NCBI GenBank assembly: GCA_900539145.1
Contig: UQAX01000007.1
Span: 1 to 64,000, forward strand
Reading direction: 5' to 3'
DNA length: 64,000 nt
Source of the DNA: an uncultured Blautia sp.
Lineage (GTDB): Bacteria; Bacillota; Clostridia; Lachnospirales; Lachnospiraceae
Shown here: piece by piece, positions 9,050-17,960 of the stretch
Position numbering within the stretch: the first letter of the stretch is position 1
Layout: every line of letters begins with the position of its first letter
The notes under the pieces: model-generated
Databases searched by the model: none
Seen by the model: the letters and a program-made list of their open reading frames with translations, nothing else
What the model was told of the DNA's origin: nothing
Translations under genes and position numbers: made by a program

Positions 9050-9078
9050 TTGACGAATGTATGGAAGTTTGCTAGTAT
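9050..9078 (+). promoter_or_regulatory. Promoter of the sucrose/fructoside operon
   Basis: TTGACG (9050-9055) and TAGTAT (9073-9078) have an ideal 17-bp spacer. Transcription should begin near 9085, immediately before the operators at 9091. Confidence 0.85.
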
Positions 9079-9090
9079 GAAACTATAAAG

Positions 9091-9114
9091 TAACCGGTTA
9101 CTTTACCGGTTATA
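9091..9114. promoter_or_regulatory. Tandem LacI operators over the transcription start
   Basis: The perfect palindrome TAACCGGTTA (9091-9100) is followed by TTTACCGGTTATA (9102-9114). They lie just downstream of the -10 box, where bound repressor would block initiation or clearance. Confidence 0.82.
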
Positions 9115-9157
9115 AAAGTGAAATATAGAAGGTAACAGAAGCGAAAAGGAGGAGACT

Positions 9158-10480
9158 ATGAGGCGAATAAAGTATCTGCTTCTGGCTGGACTGCTTGCAG
9201 TCGGAGGTCTGACAGGATGTCAGAAAAAAGAAGTTCATCCAGGAGATGTGAAAGGATATGAAGAAGGAGAAGAGTATCTGTCAATCTGGGTACATAGTAT
9301 TGAGGACACACCGGAGGGGCAGGTATACAGAGAGTCTGTAGAAAGCTTTAATGAGAAATACAATGGAAAGTATTTTGCAGATATTGAATTTATCCCAAGA
9401 AATGATAGTGGAGGAGGTTATTCAGATAAGATTAATTCTTCCGTGCTTTCCGGAGATTTACCAGATGTGCTGACGCTGGATGGGCCTAATGTAGCAGCTT
9501 ATGCAAAGAATAATATCATTCAGCCATTGGCGCCATTGACGGAAGAGGAACGTGGGAAATATTTGGAATCTATCATTGATCAGGGAACTTATGATGATAA
9601 ACTCTATGCTTTGGGAGTGATGGAATCCAGTGTAGGTCTTTATTATAATAAAGATATTTTGAAAGAGGCTGGAATCGAGGTTCCGGATGCAGATCATCCG
9701 TGGACGACAACGGAATTTATGGATATTTTGGAAAAATTAAAACCAATTATGAAAGAGAAAAAAGGATATCCACTTGATATGACGTTTCCTGTAGGGGAGA
9801 CAAGTATTTACTATTATGCACCGTTTATTTGGGCAAATGGTGGAAATCTTGTCAGCGAAGATGGGCTTACAGTAGAAGGATATTTTAATTCAGAAGAAAA
9901 TGCAGAGACGATGAATTATTTCCGACAGATTGTGGAAAAAGAGTATATGTCAGAAGCACCAATTGAATTTTTATTTGAAAGTGGAAGAGCAGCTTTTAAA
10001 TTTGATGGTGCATGGGAAGTAAATACTGTGTATGAAAGTTATCCGGATTTGAATTTAGGAGTTGCTCCTTATGTTGTAGGAGATGAGTGGAACGGAGAAC
10101 GATATACACCGACAGGTTCCTGGGCATTTGCAGCATCCGCTACAACAGAAAAAATTGAGGGAGCTACTGAGCTTGTAAAATGGATGAGCGGTGTAGAAAG
10201 CGGTGTGAATATGTGGGAAACGGCAAAGTCACTTCCTTCAACCTATGAAGCATTTGAGCAGATTGCGATTTTCCAGGAGGATGAAAACTACAATGCACTT
10301 TATGAGCAATTGAGTAAATATGGACATCCGAGACCGAAGACACCTGTTTATCCGCAGGTAAGTACTTCTTTCCAACAACTTCTCGAAAGTGTTGCTTTGG
10401 GAGGAAAAGATACCCAGACACAAATGGATAAATCTGTAGAAAGGATTAACGCGAAACTGGAACGTTATAAGAAAAAATAA
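9158..10480 (+). CDS. Sugar ABC transporter substrate-binding lipoprotein (CUT1)
   Basis: This 440-residue lipoprotein has a lipobox LTGC with the lipidated Cys at residue 21. It has the fold and hallmarks of extracellular solute-binding family 1 proteins (LSGDLPDVLTLDGPNVAAYA; KLYALGVMESSVGLYYNKDIL; GSWAFAAS). It is the first gene of an operon with two permeases, an ATPase and fructoside enzymes, so it probably captures sucrose or short fructooligosaccharides; the specificity is inferred from neighbours. The GGAGGAG ribosome site is strong. The stop overlaps the next start (TAATG). Confidence 0.88.
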   Translation: MRRIKYLLLAGLLAVGGLTGCQKKEVHPGDVKGYEEGEEYLSIWVHSIEDTPEGQVYRESVESFNEKYNGKYFADIEFIPRNDSGGGYSDKINSSVLSGDLPDVLTLDGPNVAAYAKNNIIQPLAPLTEEERGKYLESIIDQGTYDDKLYALGVMESSVGLYYNKDILKEAGIEVPDADHPWTTTEFMDILEKLKPIMKEKKGYPLDMTFPVGETSIYYYAPFIWANGGNLVSEDGLTVEGYFNSEENAETMNYFRQIVEKEYMSEAPIEFLFESGRAAFKFDGAWEVNTVYESYPDLNLGVAPYVVGDEWNGERYTPTGSWAFAASATTEKIEGATELVKWMSGVESGVNMWETAKSLPSTYEAFEQIAIFQEDENYNALYEQLSKYGHPRPKTPVYPQVSTSFQQLLESVALGGKDTQTQMDKSVERINAKLERYKKK

Positions 10481-11376
10481 TGAAGAAAAAAGAATCAATT
10501 TTAGGAATGGCGTTTTTTGGACCAGCGCTGATACTGCTTACTTTATTCCTTTTTTTACCAATGGCGCTGACATTTATTTTTAGTTTTACTGATTATTTTG
10601 CTTTGAACCCAGATATGACAAGCTTTGTTGGGTTGAAGAACTATGCAAATATATTCAAAGATGAACTCTTTTTGAAAGCATTCTTCAACACGGTAAAATT
10701 TGTACTGATTATTGTTCCATTCCAGTGTATTGGCGCTCTGCTTCTTGCACTTGGAATTAATAAGGTGACCCATTGTAAAAAATATTTTAAAGTAGCATTT
10801 TTTATACCTGTTGTTATGTCACTGGCAGTTGTATCAACGTTATGGATGGACATTTATAGTCCGGAGGGAATTTTAAATACGATGCTGTCACAAATCGGAA
10901 TTCAGGCACAACCGTTTATATATAGTGCAAAACAGGCACTTCCGTCTATTGCAGTAATGAGTGTATGGCAGGGTGTAGGATATCAGATGATTATTTTCCT
11001 TGGAGGACTTCAGAATATCAATCCTGCGCTTTACGAAGCAGCGGAGTTGGATCATGCAAGCGCATGGCAGAAATTCAAAGATATTACACTTCCGGAATTG
11101 AAACCACTTTGTGTATTCGTATTCATTACGGTAACAATCGGAGCATTCCGTATGCTTGTACAGCCAATGGTTATGACAGGCGGTGGACCGGATCATTCCA
11201 CATACACTCTTGTGTATGATATTTATGAAACAGGTACCATGAACTGGGAGATGGGACTTGCGTCTACAATGGCAATTGTATTTACGGTATTTGTGGTTAT
11301 TTTAACCATTATCCAGAATGTGCTGACAAAAGGAAAGGAGAAAAAACATGTTGACAAGAAAGCAAAAAACAGTTAA
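10480..11376 (+). CDS. Sugar ABC transporter permease (MalF/UgpA-type)
   Basis: This 298-residue protein has six predicted membrane segments and the permease EAA loop EAAELDHASAWQKFKDITLPEL (about residues 187-208), the coupling site to the ATPase. It follows the binding protein with a one-base overlap and overlaps the next permease by 29 bp, so the two are translationally coupled and probably form a heterodimer channel. Confidence 0.88.
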   Translation: MKKKESILGMAFFGPALILLTLFLFLPMALTFIFSFTDYFALNPDMTSFVGLKNYANIFKDELFLKAFFNTVKFVLIIVPFQCIGALLLALGINKVTHCKKYFKVAFFIPVVMSLAVVSTLWMDIYSPEGILNTMLSQIGIQAQPFIYSAKQALPSIAVMSVWQGVGYQMIIFLGGLQNINPALYEAAELDHASAWQKFKDITLPELKPLCVFVFITVTIGAFRMLVQPMVMTGGGPDHSTYTLVYDIYETGTMNWEMGLASTMAIVFTVFVVILTIIQNVLTKGKEKKHVDKKAKNS

Positions 11377-12199
11377 TTGGATTTTGATTATATTTCTTTT
11401 GGTGTTATCTGTGTTTTTCTTATTTCCGGTTATTTGGATGATTGCAAATTCCTTTAAACCGGATGCAGCAATTACAGCAGATATGAATTCACTGGCGGCA
11501 TTTATTCCGCCGGCATTAAACGGAAATTATTTTGAAAACTATATTGCAATTCTTACGGATACGAATTTTTTAAGATATATGCTGAACACTCTGCTATATG
11601 CGGCAGTTCTCATTGTACTTGGAATTATTGTGAATGGTTTGGCAGGATATGCACTTGCAAAGGTGAATTTTCCATTTAGAGAACAATGGCTTTTGGTTAT
11701 TATGATGTTGCTGATTGTACCGACAGAAACGGTTATCACCATTCATTTCTTGATTATTGCCAAGGCAGGGCTTTTAAATACAGTAATTGGTTATATTTTA
11801 CCAATGATTGTAAATCCGTTTAATATTTTCTTATTCAGACAGGTGTTTGTAAGCCTGCCGGATGATGTATATGAAGCAGCTCAGCTTGATTTTTGTGGAC
11901 CGGTTAAGTACTTTTTTACTATGGTGTTACCGATGTCTAAGACTGTGGTTGCAACAGTCAGCGTGTTTACATTTTTAGGTGTATGGAACGATTATCTCTG
12001 GCCTTCACTTGTATTTACATCCAGTGATCTTCTGACGGCACAAATTGGTTTGAACTCCATCACATCCAATGATAATACAACCATGGGACAGGTGCTTGCT
12101 GTCATTACTTTGATTACGATTCCGGTTATGATCATTTACGCTCTGTTCTCAAAACAGATTGTAGAAGGTGTAACTTCAACAGGTTCTAAGGAGGGTTAA
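11348..12199 (+). CDS. Sugar ABC transporter permease (MalG/UgpE-type)
   Basis: This is a 283-residue, six-helix permease with the EAA motif YEAAQLDFCGPVKYFFTMVLP and the WNDYLWPSLVF segment typical of MalG-like subunits. It starts inside the previous permease gene; GGAAAGGAG lies just upstream of its ATG. It is the second half of the membrane channel for the sucrose/fructoside importer. Confidence 0.88.
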   Translation: MLTRKQKTVNWILIIFLLVLSVFFLFPVIWMIANSFKPDAAITADMNSLAAFIPPALNGNYFENYIAILTDTNFLRYMLNTLLYAAVLIVLGIIVNGLAGYALAKVNFPFREQWLLVIMMLLIVPTETVITIHFLIIAKAGLLNTVIGYILPMIVNPFNIFLFRQVFVSLPDDVYEAAQLDFCGPVKYFFTMVLPMSKTVVATVSVFTFLGVWNDYLWPSLVFTSSDLLTAQIGLNSITSNDNTTMGQVLAVITLITIPVMIIYALFSKQIVEGVTSTGSKEG

Positions 12200-12205
12200 T
12201 ATATT

Positions 12206-13300
12206 ATGGCTTTTATTGAATTTAAGAATATTGGAAAAAAATATGCAGGTGCAGAGAAAAAATCAGTAGATGATTTTAACTTAGAGATTAATGAGAAAGA
12301 GTTTATTGTATTCGTAGGACCATCAGGTTGTGGTAAATCTACAACGCTTCGTATGATTGCAGGTTTTGAGGAGATTACAGAAGGAGAGCTTTATATTGAC
12401 GGGAAAAAAGTAAATGAAGTAGCTCCGAGAGATCGAGGAATTGCAATGGTATTTCAGAACTATGCTTTATATCCTCACATGACCGTAGAGAAAAATATCG
12501 GTTATGGTCTGAAGAACATGAAAATGCCGGCAGACCAGATTAAGAAAAAGGTAGATTGGGCAATTGATATTTTAGGATTACAAGAATATCGAAATCGTAA
12601 ACCGAAAAATTTGTCCGGTGGACAGCGCCAGAGGGTAGCGTTAGGAAGAGCAATCGTAAAAAACCAGAAAGTATTTCTTATGGATGAACCATTATCTAAC
12701 TTGGATGCAAAGCTTCGTGTCAGCATGAGAACGGAGATTAGTAAGCTTCATCGAGAGCTTGGTGCAACAACAATTTATGTAACACATGACCAGGTGGAAG
12801 CGATGACCATGGCAGACCGCATTGTTATTATGAAGGATGGTGTGATTCAGCAAGTAGGAAAGCCAATGGAGCTTTATGATCATCCGGTAAATAAGTTTGT
12901 AGCAGGATTTATCGGTTCTCCACAGATGAACTTTTTTGATGTGACAGTTACAGGAAACAATATTACATTCGCAGACGGCAGTACATTTGCACTATCAGAA
13001 AGTGTTGTGAAGAAACTTGCCGGAAAAGAAGGAGATATGATTCTTGGAATTCGTGGTGAAGATTTGAAGATGGATGCGGCAAATCTGGAGCTTTATAAAG
13101 AAAGTCGTCAGAAGGCAATTATTACAGATACAGAAGTTATGGGAAATGAAAACAATCTGTATTTCCAGTTTGGAGGATGCCAGGCAGTAGCAAGAGTATC
13201 CAAATATGAAATCAGCCAGGTGGGTGATGAGATTGAGTTTGTATTTGTACCATCGAAGATGCATTTCTTTGATAAGGATACAGAAATGAATTATATGTAG
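12206..13300 (+). CDS. Sugar ABC transporter ATPase (MsmK/UgpC-type)
   Basis: This 364-residue ATPase has Walker A GPSGCGKST (residues 38-46), Q-loop VFQNYALYPHMTV, signature LSGGQRQRVALGRAIV (from about 136), Walker B VFLMDEPLSNLD, the H-loop YVTHDQ, and a C-terminal TOBE-type regulatory domain. It powers the importer encoded just before it. The second sugar importer in this window (21479-24913) has no ATPase gene, so this subunit may serve both, as MsmK-type ATPases are known to do in streptococci; that sharing is inference. Confidence 0.92.
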   Translation: MAFIEFKNIGKKYAGAEKKSVDDFNLEINEKEFIVFVGPSGCGKSTTLRMIAGFEEITEGELYIDGKKVNEVAPRDRGIAMVFQNYALYPHMTVEKNIGYGLKNMKMPADQIKKKVDWAIDILGLQEYRNRKPKNLSGGQRQRVALGRAIVKNQKVFLMDEPLSNLDAKLRVSMRTEISKLHRELGATTIYVTHDQVEAMTMADRIVIMKDGVIQQVGKPMELYDHPVNKFVAGFIGSPQMNFFDVTVTGNNITFADGSTFALSESVVKKLAGKEGDMILGIRGEDLKMDAANLELYKESRQKAIITDTEVMGNENNLYFQFGGCQAVARVSKYEISQVGDEIEFVFVPSKMHFFDKDTEMNYM

Positions 13301-13311
13301 GGGGTACAAAT

Positions 13312-13551
13312 ATGAAGACAATGAATATCTTTTTAGGGACAATAGAAGGCGTAAAAAATTTTGTGAATACAGTTTGTAAGCTGGATTGTGATGTGGACAT
13401 TGCATCAGGACGTTATGTGATTGATGCAAAGTCGATTATGGGGATTTTTAGTATCAATTTATCAGAACCTGTTATGGTTCGAATTCATGCAGACGGAGAA
13501 GATGCAGAAAAAGCGGCAGCTCTTTTACAACCGTTTGCAGTAGAAGAGTAA
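13312..13551 (+). CDS. HPr/Crh-like protein lacking the phosphorylatable histidine
   Basis: This is a 79-residue protein with the HPr fold. The regulatory-serine segment of HPr is clearly present (DAKSIMGIFSINL, Ser at residue 41, equivalent to Ser46), followed by VMVRIHADGEDAEKA. The active-site His-Ala-Arg-Pro of HPr is absent; the matching region reads LGTIEGVKNFV. Bacillus subtilis Crh has the same combination (no His15, intact Ser46) and acts only as a CcpA cofactor after HPr kinase phosphorylation. Placement inside a non-PTS sucrose operon suggests a local regulatory role, not phosphotransfer. Both adjacent gaps are about 12 bp. Confidence 0.82.
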   Translation: MKTMNIFLGTIEGVKNFVNTVCKLDCDVDIASGRYVIDAKSIMGIFSINLSEPVMVRIHADGEDAEKAAALLQPFAVEE

Positions 13552-13563
13552 TGGAGGAATTCT

Positions 13564-14877
13564 ATGCAGAAAATACACGTAAAACCGAATAACAATTGGA
13601 TGAATGACCCGAATGGTTTTATTTATTATCAAGGTGCATACCATTTATTTTATCAGTGCTTCCCATATAATGCCAGATGGGGAAGAATGCATTGGAACCA
13701 CGTAATCAGTAAGGATTTAGTACATTGGGAAAATCTCGGAATTGCGCTGTTTCCAAGTAAAACTGATGACAGAAGCGGATGTTTTTCAGGAAGTGCAGTG
13801 GAAGAAGATGGAAAATTGTATCTGTATTATACCGGTGTGAATTATACGGTGGAAAATCCCGAGGATATTAATCTTTGTTTAGATGAACAGTTTGTATCTG
13901 CACAAATGATGATTACTTCAGAGGATGGAATGCAGTTTGACAACATAAAAGATAAGAAAACAGTAATTCCAGTTATTCAAAATTCGCAAATCGGAGATGC
14001 AAGACACACAAGAGATCCAAAAGTCTGGAAAGAAGAGGACGGCTGGTATATGGTGCTTGGAAGTACAATAGAAGACAGAAAAGGAAGATTGCTGTTTTTC
14101 AAAAGTACAGACAAGGAACATTGGGATTATGTAAACTCTGTTTCTAAAGGAGAAGAATTTGGCTGGATGTGGGAATGTCCGGATTACTTTGAAGTAAATG
14201 GCAAACAGATTATCATCTTTTCTCCGATGGGGATTTTGAAGGATGGCAAGGCAGATGAAAATCAAGCCATTTGTATGCAGGTGTCTTTTGATAAAAAAAA
14301 TTGCCGCATGGAACTTCCGGATACTTATCAATTTCTGGATTATGGCTTGGATCTCTATGCACCGCAGAGTACAGTAGATGCACAGGGAAGAAGAATTTTG
14401 ATGGCATGGCTTCGTATGCCACAGCCGGTAGATGGAAAATGGCAGGGAATGATGAGTATTCCACGTGTAGTAGAAGTGAAGAACGGAAAAATCTATTTCC
14501 GTGTGCATCCAAATATCCAAAATGTATATACAAAAAAGATTGATTCGCCAAAAGAAGCTTCAGACGCAGGATATCGATTACGATTTTCTCTGCAGGACGG
14601 AGAGGAAGTTAATGTTGGAGGATATCGTATCTTCCGTCAGGGTAAAAAAATCTGCACAGACAGAAGTACGTTGTATACGGCATTTCCCCAGTTTCGTACA
14701 GAGTTTGCAACACCGGAATTAGCAGATGGATTTAATCTGGAAGTTTATGTGGACCAAAATCTGATAGAAGTGTTTGTAAATGAGGGAGAGGCAGTAATAT
14801 CAAATGCTGTATATCAGCTTGGAAATGAAATTAAGGTACAGGGAAATGTATCCGTAGCAATAGAAACTTTAGAATAG
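13564..14877 (+). CDS. GH32 beta-fructofuranosidase (sucrose/fructan hydrolase)
   Basis: This 437-residue cytoplasmic enzyme (no signal peptide) hydrolyses terminal beta-fructosyl bonds. The GH32 catalytic triad is visible: nucleophile Asp15 in WMNDPNG, transition-state Asp151 in RDP, and acid/base Glu204 in WEC. FSGSAV and a short C-terminal beta-sandwich complete it; the length is typical for bacterial invertases. Because import is by ABC transporter, the substrate should be unphosphorylated sucrose, kestose or short fructan rather than sucrose-6-phosphate. It lies directly upstream of a fructokinase that would use its product. Confidence 0.92.
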   Translation: MQKIHVKPNNNWMNDPNGFIYYQGAYHLFYQCFPYNARWGRMHWNHVISKDLVHWENLGIALFPSKTDDRSGCFSGSAVEEDGKLYLYYTGVNYTVENPEDINLCLDEQFVSAQMMITSEDGMQFDNIKDKKTVIPVIQNSQIGDARHTRDPKVWKEEDGWYMVLGSTIEDRKGRLLFFKSTDKEHWDYVNSVSKGEEFGWMWECPDYFEVNGKQIIIFSPMGILKDGKADENQAICMQVSFDKKNCRMELPDTYQFLDYGLDLYAPQSTVDAQGRRILMAWLRMPQPVDGKWQGMMSIPRVVEVKNGKIYFRVHPNIQNVYTKKIDSPKEASDAGYRLRFSLQDGEEVNVGGYRIFRQGKKICTDRSTLYTAFPQFRTEFATPELADGFNLEVYVDQNLIEVFVNEGEAVISNAVYQLGNEIKVQGNVSVAIETLE

Positions 14878-14904
14878 ATAAATGACTGCACAAGGAGAAA
14901 GAAA

Positions 14905-15864
14905 ATGTATGATGTAGTAGCGCTTGGAGAGCTTTTGATTGATTTTACAGAAAGCGGAAAAAGTGAACAGGGAAATCAGCTTTTGGAAGTAAATCCAGGG
15001 GGAGCACCATGCAATGTGCTTGCTATGCTGAAACAGATGGGAAAAAAGACCGCATTTATTGGAAAAGTTGGACAGGATATGTTTGGAAACTTGTTGAAAC
15101 AGACATTAGACGAAGTGGGGATTGATTCAAAAAATCTGATTATGGATGAAGAGGTACGAACAACGCTTGCATTTGTACATACATTGGCAGATGGAGATAG
15201 AGAGTTTTCATTCTATCGAAATCCTGGCGCAGATATGATGCTTAGTGAAGAGGAAATCAATCCGGAAGTTATAAAAGATACAAAAATATTTCATTTTGGT
15301 ACGTTGTCCATGACACATGAAGGTGTGAGAAATGCTACAAAAAAAGCAGTTTCCATTGCGAAAGAGGCAGGTGCACTCATTTCTTTTGATCCGAATTTGC
15401 GAGAGCCTCTGTGGGAGTCTTTGGAGCTTGCAAAAGAGCAGATGGAATATGGTTTCCGGCAATGCGATATTTTGAAAATTTCGGATAATGAGATCCAATT
15501 TGTAACCGGAAAAGAGGATTATGATGAAGGAATTGCCATTCTTCAGGAAAAATATCAAATTCCACTAATTCTTCTTACAAAAGGGAAAGATGGAAGCTGT
15601 GCCTATTATAAAGAAATGCGAGTAGAGAAAAAAGGTTTTTGCGTGCAGGCAATTGAGACAACCGGAGCAGGAGATACATTTTGTGGCTGTTCTTTGGGAT
15701 ATCTGTTGGAGCATGACCTTCAGCATCTGTCCGAGAAAGAGCTGGAAGAGATGCTTACATTTGCCAATGCAGGAGCGGCTTTGATTACATTGAAGAAAGG
15801 AGCTATTCGCTCCATGCCAAAAGAACAGGAAATCCGCAGATTTATAGAAGAAAAAAGCAGATAA
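14905..15864 (+). CDS. scrK: Fructokinase, PfkB family
   Basis: This 319-residue kinase has the PfkB N-terminal signature (NPGGAPCNVLAML, about residues 30-42) and the C-terminal signature TTGAGDTFCG with catalytic base Asp257. It should phosphorylate fructose released by the GH32 enzyme (and by the GH13 enzyme downstream) to fructose-6-phosphate. The symbol follows operon context; other PfkB hexokinase specificity is possible but less likely. Confidence 0.85.
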   Translation: MYDVVALGELLIDFTESGKSEQGNQLLEVNPGGAPCNVLAMLKQMGKKTAFIGKVGQDMFGNLLKQTLDEVGIDSKNLIMDEEVRTTLAFVHTLADGDREFSFYRNPGADMMLSEEEINPEVIKDTKIFHFGTLSMTHEGVRNATKKAVSIAKEAGALISFDPNLREPLWESLELAKEQMEYGFRQCDILKISDNEIQFVTGKEDYDEGIAILQEKYQIPLILLTKGKDGSCAYYKEMRVEKKGFCVQAIETTGAGDTFCGCSLGYLLEHDLQHLSEKELEEMLTFANAGAALITLKKGAIRSMPKEQEIRRFIEEKSR

Positions 15865-15875
15865 GGAATAGAAGA

Positions 15876-17726
15876 ATGAAGGCAAAAAAATCACAGGAAG
15901 AGCAGCGTTATGAGAAACGCCTGGAACTGTATTATGACGAATTAAAATGGCTTTATATGGAGTTGTATCCAGAACGCAGCGATCAGTTTGAGAATTTATT
16001 ATATCGGATGCAAGAGGCATATCATGTACGAAAACTGAATTTGAAAAAGTTAGATGAGTCACGTGCGAAGAATACAGATTGGTATAAAAAGAGTGACTTG
16101 CTGGGCATGATGCTCTATACAGATGCGTTTGCAGAGAACCTCAATGGAGTTAAAAAACGGTTGGATTATATTGAATCATGTCATGTGAATTATCTGCATT
16201 TAATGCCTCTCCTTGCTTCCCCGGAAGGGCGAAGTGATGGTGGATATGCGGTAGCAGATTTTCGGAGTGTGCAGCCGCAACTTGGGACAATGAAAGATTT
16301 GGAGAACTTGACCGGAGCATGTCATAGGCGAAACATCTGCGTCTGCCTTGATTTTGTGATGAATCATACATCTGAAGATCATGAGTGGGCAAAACGTGCC
16401 AGACAAGGTGAACGGGAATATATGGACCGTTATTACTTTTACGATAATTATGAGCTTCCGGCAGAATTTGAAAAGATAGTTCCACAGGTATTTCCTACAA
16501 CGGCTCCGGGGAATTTTACATGGCTTCCTGACATGGGGAAATATGTTATGACAACCTTCTATCCTTATCAATGGGATCTGAATTATTGGAATCCGGTTGT
16601 CCTAAACGAGATGATTGACAATATGCTGTATCTTGCTAATCGAGGAAGTGATATTTTACGATTGGATGCCGTACCATATATTTGGAAACAGTTAGGAACG
16701 AGCTGTCGCAACCTTCCACAGGTTCACAGCATTGTCCGAATTATGAGAATTGTGACGGAAATTGTATGTCCGGGTGTGCTTTTGCTTGGAGAGATTGTTA
16801 TGGAACCTTCAAAAGTAGTGCCATACTTCGGCACTATAGAAAAGCCGGAATGTCATCTGTTGTATAATGTTACAACCATGGCAACGACTTGGCATACAGT
16901 GGCAACGAAGGATGTCAGGTTGTTGAAAAGGCAGATGGAGATTATCAGTCACTTACCAAAAGACTATGTATTTTTGAATTATCTTCGTTGTCATGATGAC
17001 ATAGGATGGGGATTGGATTATGAGTGGTTAGAGAATTTTTCGATTCGTGAAATTCCACATAAGCAATATTTGAACGATTATCTGACTGGAAAGTACCCAG
17101 AGGCTGTAGGGCGCGGAGAATTATATAACTCAGATCCAATCAGTAAAGATGCCAGATTATGCGGAACAACGGCTTCCCTTTGTGGTTTGGAAAAGGCTCT
17201 GTATGAACAGGACGAAGAGGAAATTAGGAAAGCAGCCGGATGGGTGATTATGCTACATGCGTATTTGCTTGTACAATCCGGAATTCCGGTATTGTATTGT
17301 GGAGATGAAATCGGACAGTTGAATGATTATAGCTATCATGATGACCCGATGAAACGTGAAGATTCCAGATATTTGCATCGTGGAAAATTTCAATGGGATT
17401 TGCAGAAAAAAATATGTGAAGAGGGTACAAGTCAACATCAGATTTTTAACGCTTTAAAAGAATTGGAAACATTTCGAGCAGAACATAAAGTTTTTGAGGC
17501 ACAGGCAGATATAGAGATGTTGGAAACCTATGACAATGCCATACTTGGAATTAAAAGAAGCCGAGATGAAGAAAAATTGATTGCGTTATTTAATTTTTCC
17601 CAGGAAGAAAAAACAGCATGGATTCAAGAAGATGGCCTTTATACAGATGTAATGTCAGGTGAACAAAAAGAAGCGAAAGCCGTTTTAGTTCCTGCGGGTA
17701 GTTTTTGTTGGTTGTATCAAGTTTGA
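15876..17726 (+). CDS. Amylosucrase-like GH13 enzyme acting on sucrose
   Basis: This is a 616-residue GH13 protein close in length and layout to amylosucrase, including the N-terminal helical domain (1-80). It carries SDGGYAV (the Asp of the sucrose-specific salt bridge), NHTSEDHEWAKRA, QWDLNYWNP, nucleophile Asp264 in DILRLDAV, then IWKQLGTSC and NLPQVH, acid/base Glu306 in GEIVME, HDDIGW (His373, Asp374, Asp375) and the Arg in EDSRYLHRG. All are diagnostic of the GH13 sucrose-cleaving group. It could make alpha-glucan from sucrose, releasing fructose for the kinase upstream, or act as a sucrose hydrolase or phosphorylase; sequence alone cannot separate these. It is the last gene of the operon. 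Confidence 0.82.
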   Translation: MKAKKSQEEQRYEKRLELYYDELKWLYMELYPERSDQFENLLYRMQEAYHVRKLNLKKLDESRAKNTDWYKKSDLLGMMLYTDAFAENLNGVKKRLDYIESCHVNYLHLMPLLASPEGRSDGGYAVADFRSVQPQLGTMKDLENLTGACHRRNICVCLDFVMNHTSEDHEWAKRARQGEREYMDRYYFYDNYELPAEFEKIVPQVFPTTAPGNFTWLPDMGKYVMTTFYPYQWDLNYWNPVVLNEMIDNMLYLANRGSDILRLDAVPYIWKQLGTSCRNLPQVHSIVRIMRIVTEIVCPGVLLLGEIVMEPSKVVPYFGTIEKPECHLLYNVTTMATTWHTVATKDVRLLKRQMEIISHLPKDYVFLNYLRCHDDIGWGLDYEWLENFSIREIPHKQYLNDYLTGKYPEAVGRGELYNSDPISKDARLCGTTASLCGLEKALYEQDEEEIRKAAGWVIMLHAYLLVQSGIPVLYCGDEIGQLNDYSYHDDPMKREDSRYLHRGKFQWDLQKKICEEGTSQHQIFNALKELETFRAEHKVFEAQADIEMLETYDNAILGIKRSRDEEKLIALFNFSQEEKTAWIQEDGLYTDVMSGEQKEAKAVLVPAGSFCWLYQV

Positions 17727-17748
17727 TTTTGGCTGAGATACTATGAAT

Positions 17749-17790
17749 ACCGCTGAAAACCTTATTTTTTAAGGATTTCAGCGGTTTTTG
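17749..17790 (+). terminator. Terminator of the sucrose/fructoside operon
   Basis: ACCGCTGAAA-CCTT pairs with AAGG-TTTCAGCGGT around a T-rich loop, followed by TTTTTG. Confidence 0.92.
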
Positions 17791-17874
17791 TTTATGGTTC
17801 TTAATTAAATAATAGTGGGATGCGAATGAAAGAAAATGGGTTTTTACTGGGAAATATAAAAATCAAGAAAAAAC

Positions 17875-17902
17875 TTGCAAATGAAAAAAATTTTGATAAT
17901 AT
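17875..17902 (+). promoter_or_regulatory. Promoter upstream of the ROK kinase gene
   Basis: TTGCAA (17875-17880) and TAATAT (17897-17902) are separated by 16 bp, about 60 bp before the kinase start. Confidence 0.7.
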
Positions 17903-17915
17903 AAAGGTCATAACA

Positions 17916-17930
17916 TTGTGGTTACTACAA
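17916..17930. promoter_or_regulatory. Candidate repressor operator TTGTGGTTACTACAA
   Basis: A 15-bp palindrome with 7-bp half-sites and one mismatched pair lies 13 bp after the -10 box, at the expected transcription start. The half-site style resembles GntR-type operators rather than the CG-centred LacI sites in this window. No GntR gene is in the window, so the cognate regulator is unknown. Confidence 0.5.
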
Positions 17931-17960
17931 ATGTAGAAATAAATCGTATGGAAAGGAAAA

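Noticed and set aside
13918..14520. A 200-codon open frame on the - strand inside the GH32 gene
   Set aside because: The + strand frame has all GH32 catalytic motifs; the - strand frame has no ribosome site or recognisable domain and is a coding shadow.
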